In this document: one piece after another, positions 59,988 through 64,000 of the stretch
Layout: every line of letters begins with the position of its first letter
Numbering within the stretch: the first letter of the stretch is position 1
DNA from: Algoriphagus sp.
Lineage (GTDB): Bacteria > Bacteroidota > Bacteroidia > Cytophagales > Cyclobacteriaceae
Assembly (NCBI RefSeq): GCF_029254265.1
Contig: NZ_JAQWXX010000110.1
Span: 55,599 to 119,598 of the forward strand
Direction of reading: 5' to 3'
DNA length: 64,000 nucleotides
Notes under the pieces: generated by a model
Databases searched by the model: none
What the model was told of the DNA's origin: nothing
What the model saw: only the letters and a program-made list of their open reading frames with translations
Translations under genes and position numbers: made by a program

Positions 59988-60941
59988 ATGAAAAACAGAA
60001 GAGAATTTTTAAAATCAACCGGACTTGCTGCAGCAGCTATTGGCCTTGGTTTACCGAATTTTGCAATGGCAAAACGTCCTGCTGACGAATTATTCAAAAT
60101 TTCTCTGGCAGAATGGTCACTCAATCGAGTGCTTTTTGCGGGAAGAATGGACCATCTGGACTTTGCGAAGCTTGCAAAAAAAGCAAATATCGATGCAGTG
60201 GAATATGTCAATCAATTTTTCAAGGATAAGGCCAAAGACATGGCCTATCTGAAAGAAATGAAAACCCGAGCAGACGGGGAAGGTGTCACCTCTGTCCTGA
60301 TTATGTGTGATGGGGAAGGAATGCTCGGTGCTGCGACTTCTGAGGGAAGAAAGCAAACCGTAGAAAATCACAAAAAATGGGTGGAAGCTGCCAAATTCTT
60401 AGGCTGTCATTCTATCCGTGTGAATTCCTACACCGCAGTGCCTTACTCTACGGATAAAGAAGCAGAGCAAGAAGCTATCAATGTGTGCAGCTCTGGTCTC
60501 CGACAACTCTGTGAATTCGCCGATGATTTTGATATCAATGTCCTCATCGAAAACCATGGCGGATTCTCCAGTAATGGCAAGTGGCTGGCTGAGATGATCC
60601 GACAGACCGCACATCCGCGGGCGGGTACTTTGCCTGATTTTGGAAACTTCCGCATGAACACTGAAGGGGATAAGATTTTTAGCTACGATTCCTATCGAGG
60701 GGTAGACGAGCTGATGCCTTATGCCAAAGGTGTAAGCCTCAAGCCAACCGTTTGGGATGATCGAGGCAATGAGACGCAGTTGGATTATACCCGAATGATG
60801 AAGATTGTCCTCTCGCACAGCTTCAACGGCTACGTAGGCATCGAACATGGCACTGATGGTCGTGAGTGGGAAAGCATCGAAGAGATCCGTGTCAATCTAG
60901 ATCAGGTGAGAAGAACGCTGACGAATGAGAAGAAAGGATAA
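59988..60941 (+). CDS. sugar phosphate isomerase/epimerase (TIM barrel), Tat-type leader
   Basis: KNRREFLKSTGLAAAAIGLGLPNFAMA; FAKLAKKANIDAVEYVNQFF; INVLIENHGGFSSN. Confidence 0.9.
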   Translation: MKNRREFLKSTGLAAAAIGLGLPNFAMAKRPADELFKISLAEWSLNRVLFAGRMDHLDFAKLAKKANIDAVEYVNQFFKDKAKDMAYLKEMKTRADGEGVTSVLIMCDGEGMLGAATSEGRKQTVENHKKWVEAAKFLGCHSIRVNSYTAVPYSTDKEAEQEAINVCSSGLRQLCEFADDFDINVLIENHGGFSSNGKWLAEMIRQTAHPRAGTLPDFGNFRMNTEGDKIFSYDSYRGVDELMPYAKGVSLKPTVWDDRGNETQLDYTRMMKIVLSHSFNGYVGIEHGTDGREWESIEEIRVNLDQVRRTLTNEKKG

Positions 60942-60947
60942 AATGAG

Positions 60948-60976
60948 AAAGGCTGCCGATTGGCAGCCTTTTTTGT
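60948..60976 (+). terminator. intrinsic terminator
   Basis: aaaggctgcc gatt ggcagcctttttt. Confidence 0.8.
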
Positions 60977-60991
60977 GATTAGAATAGTCGG

Positions 60992-61708
60992 TTAGAATGA
61001 GTAGCGATAGCCAAGTTGGGCTGAGAAGTAATTGCCATTGAATATATGTTGATTCTGAAAGGTTTGATCCTCGAATACTATTCTATCCAAATTCACGACG
61101 AGGGCAGGCTGACTTAAGTTTATGCCCCACTCGCAAGAAAATGTAATTCTGGAGGACTCTGTGAGATCGTAGAATATTCCACCTTCAGGTTTAAAGTGAA
61201 AGGTAAATTCCTGGATTTCTTCATTGCCATATAATAAGACAGGTATTCTTTGACCTCCTCCAGGAAGTCTAACTGTCTGCCATATTCCAGTATAGATCTC
61301 TTCATTTTGATTAGTCTGAGTTAGATGGAATCCTACGGCAAGACTTAGACCAAGTTTGGGTCGTACGTAAAAGTCTTTCTGAATTTTAGGGCCGATTGAC
61401 CAAAAATTAGCACGGGTACCGACTTTATTTTCTTCGTCCAATGGCAAAAAAGTATACCCTAAAAGAAACCTGTAGATATCGGTTTCCAAACCAATACTAA
61501 AGTTATTTTTTAGTTTTCTTAAAACACCAAAACTCACAAATCTGTGACTATTTGTGCTTAGTGTCAAATCCGAATAATTGCCAGTAGTACTAATGTTTGT
61601 ATTTCCCGTGCCTACCTTTGCTTCGATTACCCAATTTTTCTGTCCAAATGAAAGTTCAGTTGAAGCTAGCCAAATAATTCCAAGTAGAAATAATTTCAAG
61701 GTTTTCAT
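60992..61708 (-). CDS. outer membrane beta-barrel protein
   Basis: Signal peptide; C-terminal YFSAQLGYRYSF; alternating strands. Confidence 0.75.
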   Translation of the reverse strand: MKTLKLFLLGIIWLASTELSFGQKNWVIEAKVGTGNTNISTTGNYSDLTLSTNSHRFVSFGVLRKLKNNFSIGLETDIYRFLLGYTFLPLDEENKVGTRANFWSIGPKIQKDFYVRPKLGLSLAVGFHLTQTNQNEEIYTGIWQTVRLPGGGQRIPVLLYGNEEIQEFTFHFKPEGGIFYDLTESSRITFSCEWGINLSQPALVVNLDRIVFEDQTFQNQHIFNGNYFSAQLGYRYSF

Positions 61709-61709
61709 A

Positions 61710-61847
61710 TCAGTATTCTTTATCGATTTGTTTTAAATTAAACTGCCAAAATTGACTACTCAGAGTATAATCATTAGTCGAATAACTACCCCCCCAGATT
61801 GTGATCGCAGCTAAGGCTGCTTTTGATAAAAACGATTTCTTTTTCAT
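61710..61847 (-). CDS. 45-aa small ORF upstream of the beta-barrel gene (not in ORF track)
   Basis: Direct reading: MKKKSFLSKAALAAITIWGGSYSTNDYTLSSQFWQFNLKQIDKEY*; its stop lies 1 nt before the downstream ATG; signal-peptide-like N-terminus. Confidence 0.6.
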   Translation of the reverse strand: MKKKSFLSKAALAAITIWGGSYSTNDYTLSSQFWQFNLKQIDKEY

Positions 61848-61891
61848 AGTTTGGTTTGGTTTATTGTTATGAAAATTAGAAAGAAAGAAAC

Positions 61892-61927
61892 CCTCAAAAA
61901 ATACCCAGTATTGGGTATTTTTTGAGG
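61892..61927. promoter_or_regulatory. long perfect palindrome upstream of the smORF/beta-barrel unit
   Basis: cctcaaaaaataccc agtatt gggtattttttgagg (15-bp perfect arms). Confidence 0.6.
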
Positions 61928-62044
61928 ATTTTAAGCCTATTTTTTGATTTTTTAGTGTTTTTCGAATCTACTAGCGACGAAATGGGTCGGAAGAAATCTG
62001 GAAGATGGTTCCTAGTCCCGACAGCCACGGGAAGTAATCTTCTG

Positions 62045-62181
62045 ACTCAAATTCTAACCTTTAATGATCAGTTTTTTCGGATTAAAAATCCTGCGATCTA
62101 GGTTCAGGATTGACGCTCTTCGAGTCCCGATAACTATCGCGGATGTAATCTCGAAGCTTGATCCGAAGATTTGTAATCTTC
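62045..62181. repeat. left repeat block R2-R1 flanking RAYT gene
   Basis: R2 62045-62111 and R1 62112-62181; R1 identical to 62846-62915. Confidence 0.9.
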
Positions 62182-62198
62182 AAAAGGAACATCACCTT

Positions 62199-62765
62199 TT
62201 ACCCAAATTCTGCCAATTGAATGGGCCCTTTTCTTATTCCATAGAAATCTCCGGCACTGCTATTCAAATATTCCTCTTCCTTTTCGACTATCCCTGCTCT
62301 TACCGGGTTTTGGTGAATATAATTCACTTTAGATCTAAAAAATTTTAGTGAAAAAATCTCTTCTCCATGATATCCATCCTCCCAAAACCAAATTTGATTT
62401 TGATGACTCAAAGCCAAGATTAGCCATGACTTTCTACTTTCTTTAGGATTATCCTGAATGGCTTTAAAAATCTGTTTTGAAGTAAATTTTTTAAAATCTC
62501 GAATGAGATCAGACAAATTTTCATTTTTTGCACTTGCAATTAAGTGGATGTGGTTACTCATAATTACCCATGAATAAATCTCCAATCCCTTATTCTTTTG
62601 GCAATAAATTAGACTCTCAAGTAATAGGTCTGAATAATCCTTTCTAGTGAAAACATCTGTCCATTGATGAACTGTAAAGATCAGAAAATGAACCGCTCCT
62701 TGATCCCGAATTTTAAATTCAAATCCCATATCACATTCCTTATGACTAAAAATTAATTTATTCAA
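62199..62765 (-). mobile_element. REP-associated tyrosine transposase (RAYT, Y1/IS200-like)
   Basis: VHFLIFTVHQWTDVFTRKDY; IYSWVIMSNHIHLIASA (HxH of Y1 transposases); KVNYIHQNPVRAGIVEKEEEYLNSSAGDFYG. Confidence 0.92.
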
Positions 62766-62845
62766 ATTAGAAATCCTACAATCAAAGTTCAGGATTATAA
62801 ATCCTGAACAGCGGAATTGCCATCAGTATCGGGAATAGCTAAAAT

Positions 62846-62984
62846 GACGCTCTTCGAGTCCCGATAACTATCGCGGATGTAATCTCGAAGCTTGATCCGA
62901 AGATTTGTAATCTTCCTACTCAAATTCCAACCTTTAATGATCAGTTTTTTCGGATTGGAAATCCTACGATCAAGGTTCCGGATT
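62846..62984. repeat. right repeat block R1-R2 flanking RAYT gene
   Basis: R1 62846-62915 (70 bp identical to left copy), R2 62918-62984 similar to 62045-62111. Confidence 0.9.
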
Positions 62985-63108
62985 AAAAATTCTGAGCAGC
63001 AGGGGACAGCAGGTTGCCTGAACGGAAGAAAAATTATTTTATTTAAAACCCAAGTAAAAAGTTGATAGTTTGTGATATCTCAATATATTTAGTAGTAATA
63101 TCCCATCT

Positions 63109-63903
63109 ATGAAGTACCTAATTTTTATTTGTTTCATCCTTGGAAACTGGAATTTAGCTTTTTCGCAGGCAGTCTGTTCTTCTGAAACAAGTAATTCTTT
63201 TTGGAAAATAAGTGAATCCCTGTACGGGTCTAAAAGACTTTCTGATTGCCATGTAGGAGCTTATTACAATTGTCATGGTTTTGTGATGAGTTATTTCGAA
63301 AATGGTTGCACTTCTCCTGGGTGGAATAAATCTTTCCTTACAGCTCCATACTCTTGTCCTAATGCCCAAGGAGTGCGTTCAGCTTCAGAATTCAAAAATA
63401 GTGGGAGATATTTACAGGTTTGTAATGAATCAGAAGCAAATATCGCTTTCTATAACCTTATTGGATCTGATCATTCAGCGGTAAGAGAAAATGTTGGTGG
63501 ATCCTTTGTTAAATACATTTCAAAGTATGGAACAGAAGGTCCTTTGGTGGCCCATGATCTTAATCAATCATTTTATCATCTTTACCAAGGGGGACAGGTT
63601 ATAGGATCGCCCGAATTTTGGACTTATGTAGGTTCGATCATCGGAAGTTCTACCACCATAATCGGAACTTCGCCAGTTTCATTCAATGTCCTATCCAAGC
63701 CCGGAGTAAACTACAGTTGGTCTATTGTAGAAGGCCTTTCAAAAGTTTTTATTTCTTCTAATTCCAATCAATCAACGGTCACCTTGACACCCACTCATAG
63801 CGGCAATGCTAAGCTGAGACTAACTATAAACTCCGGCTGTGGGCAATCAAAAATCCAAGAAATAAGCCTTACTATTCAAACAAAGGTTCTACCACGAATT
63901 TAA
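63109..63903 (+). CDS. secreted protein with putative Cys/His (papain/CHAP-like) domain plus Ig-like domain
   Basis: Signal peptide ..LAFSQAVC; NCHGFVMSYFENGC; DHSAVRENVGGSFVKYISKYGTEGPLVAHDL; C-terminal SPVSFNVLSKPGVNYSWSIVEG.. Ig/PKD-like. Confidence 0.65.
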   Translation: MKYLIFICFILGNWNLAFSQAVCSSETSNSFWKISESLYGSKRLSDCHVGAYYNCHGFVMSYFENGCTSPGWNKSFLTAPYSCPNAQGVRSASEFKNSGRYLQVCNESEANIAFYNLIGSDHSAVRENVGGSFVKYISKYGTEGPLVAHDLNQSFYHLYQGGQVIGSPEFWTYVGSIIGSSTTIIGTSPVSFNVLSKPGVNYSWSIVEGLSKVFISSNSNQSTVTLTPTHSGNAKLRLTINSGCGQSKIQEISLTIQTKVLPRI

Positions 63904-64000
63904 TGGAATAGTTATCTTTAAGCAAAAAGATGTTTACGGAGAATTTTTTCACAACCCTGCTCAATTTAGAGGATGGATGGGAAGTCCAATCTATCCAAAC

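Noticed and set aside
1-64000. tRNA/rRNA genes and CRISPR arrays
   Set aside because: None recognised by eye on either strand; no tRNAscan/Infernal run was possible, so absence is provisional

Overview
This is a 64 kb chromosomal window from a Bacteroidota (Cytophagales-type, Algoriphagus-like by general character) genome. About 44 protein-coding genes are supportable. I found no rRNA, tRNA or CRISPR array by eye. Left part: three tandem FG-GAP/VCBS (CRTAC1/ASPIC-UnbV type) lipoproteins, a vanadium haloperoxidase-like lipoprotein, otsAB trehalose synthesis, an amidase and a GH15. Centre: a housekeeping block (ECF sigma / anti-sigma / gmk / nadD; UvrD helicase, murA) and a dehydratase/SDR/permease/polyol dehydrogenase catabolic block. 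Right part: GMC oxidoreductase pair, M20 peptidase, GH13, a four-gene secreted/lipoprotein operon, GH25, two sulfatases, Gfo/Idh/MocA and TIM-barrel genes, and a RAYT transposase with flanking repeats. Two signals stand out. (1) At 16.6-22.6 kb a tandem array sits downstream of nadD. Each module has a small exported four-cysteine peptide, then an intrinsic-terminator-like hairpin, then a six-bladed beta-propeller lipoprotein, then a decayed copy of the 3' end of nadD. There are three full modules plus a remnant of a fourth, which suggests a peptide/propeller system that recombines repeatedly at the nadD 3' end. (2) At 49.09 kb a 10-bp poly-G tract lies in the 5' coding region of a lipoprotein gene that has no usable in-frame start unless the tract is 8 or 11 G. 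This is a candidate phase-variable ON/OFF switch heading a lipoprotein-lipase-propeller-porin-like operon, or else a homopolymer error.
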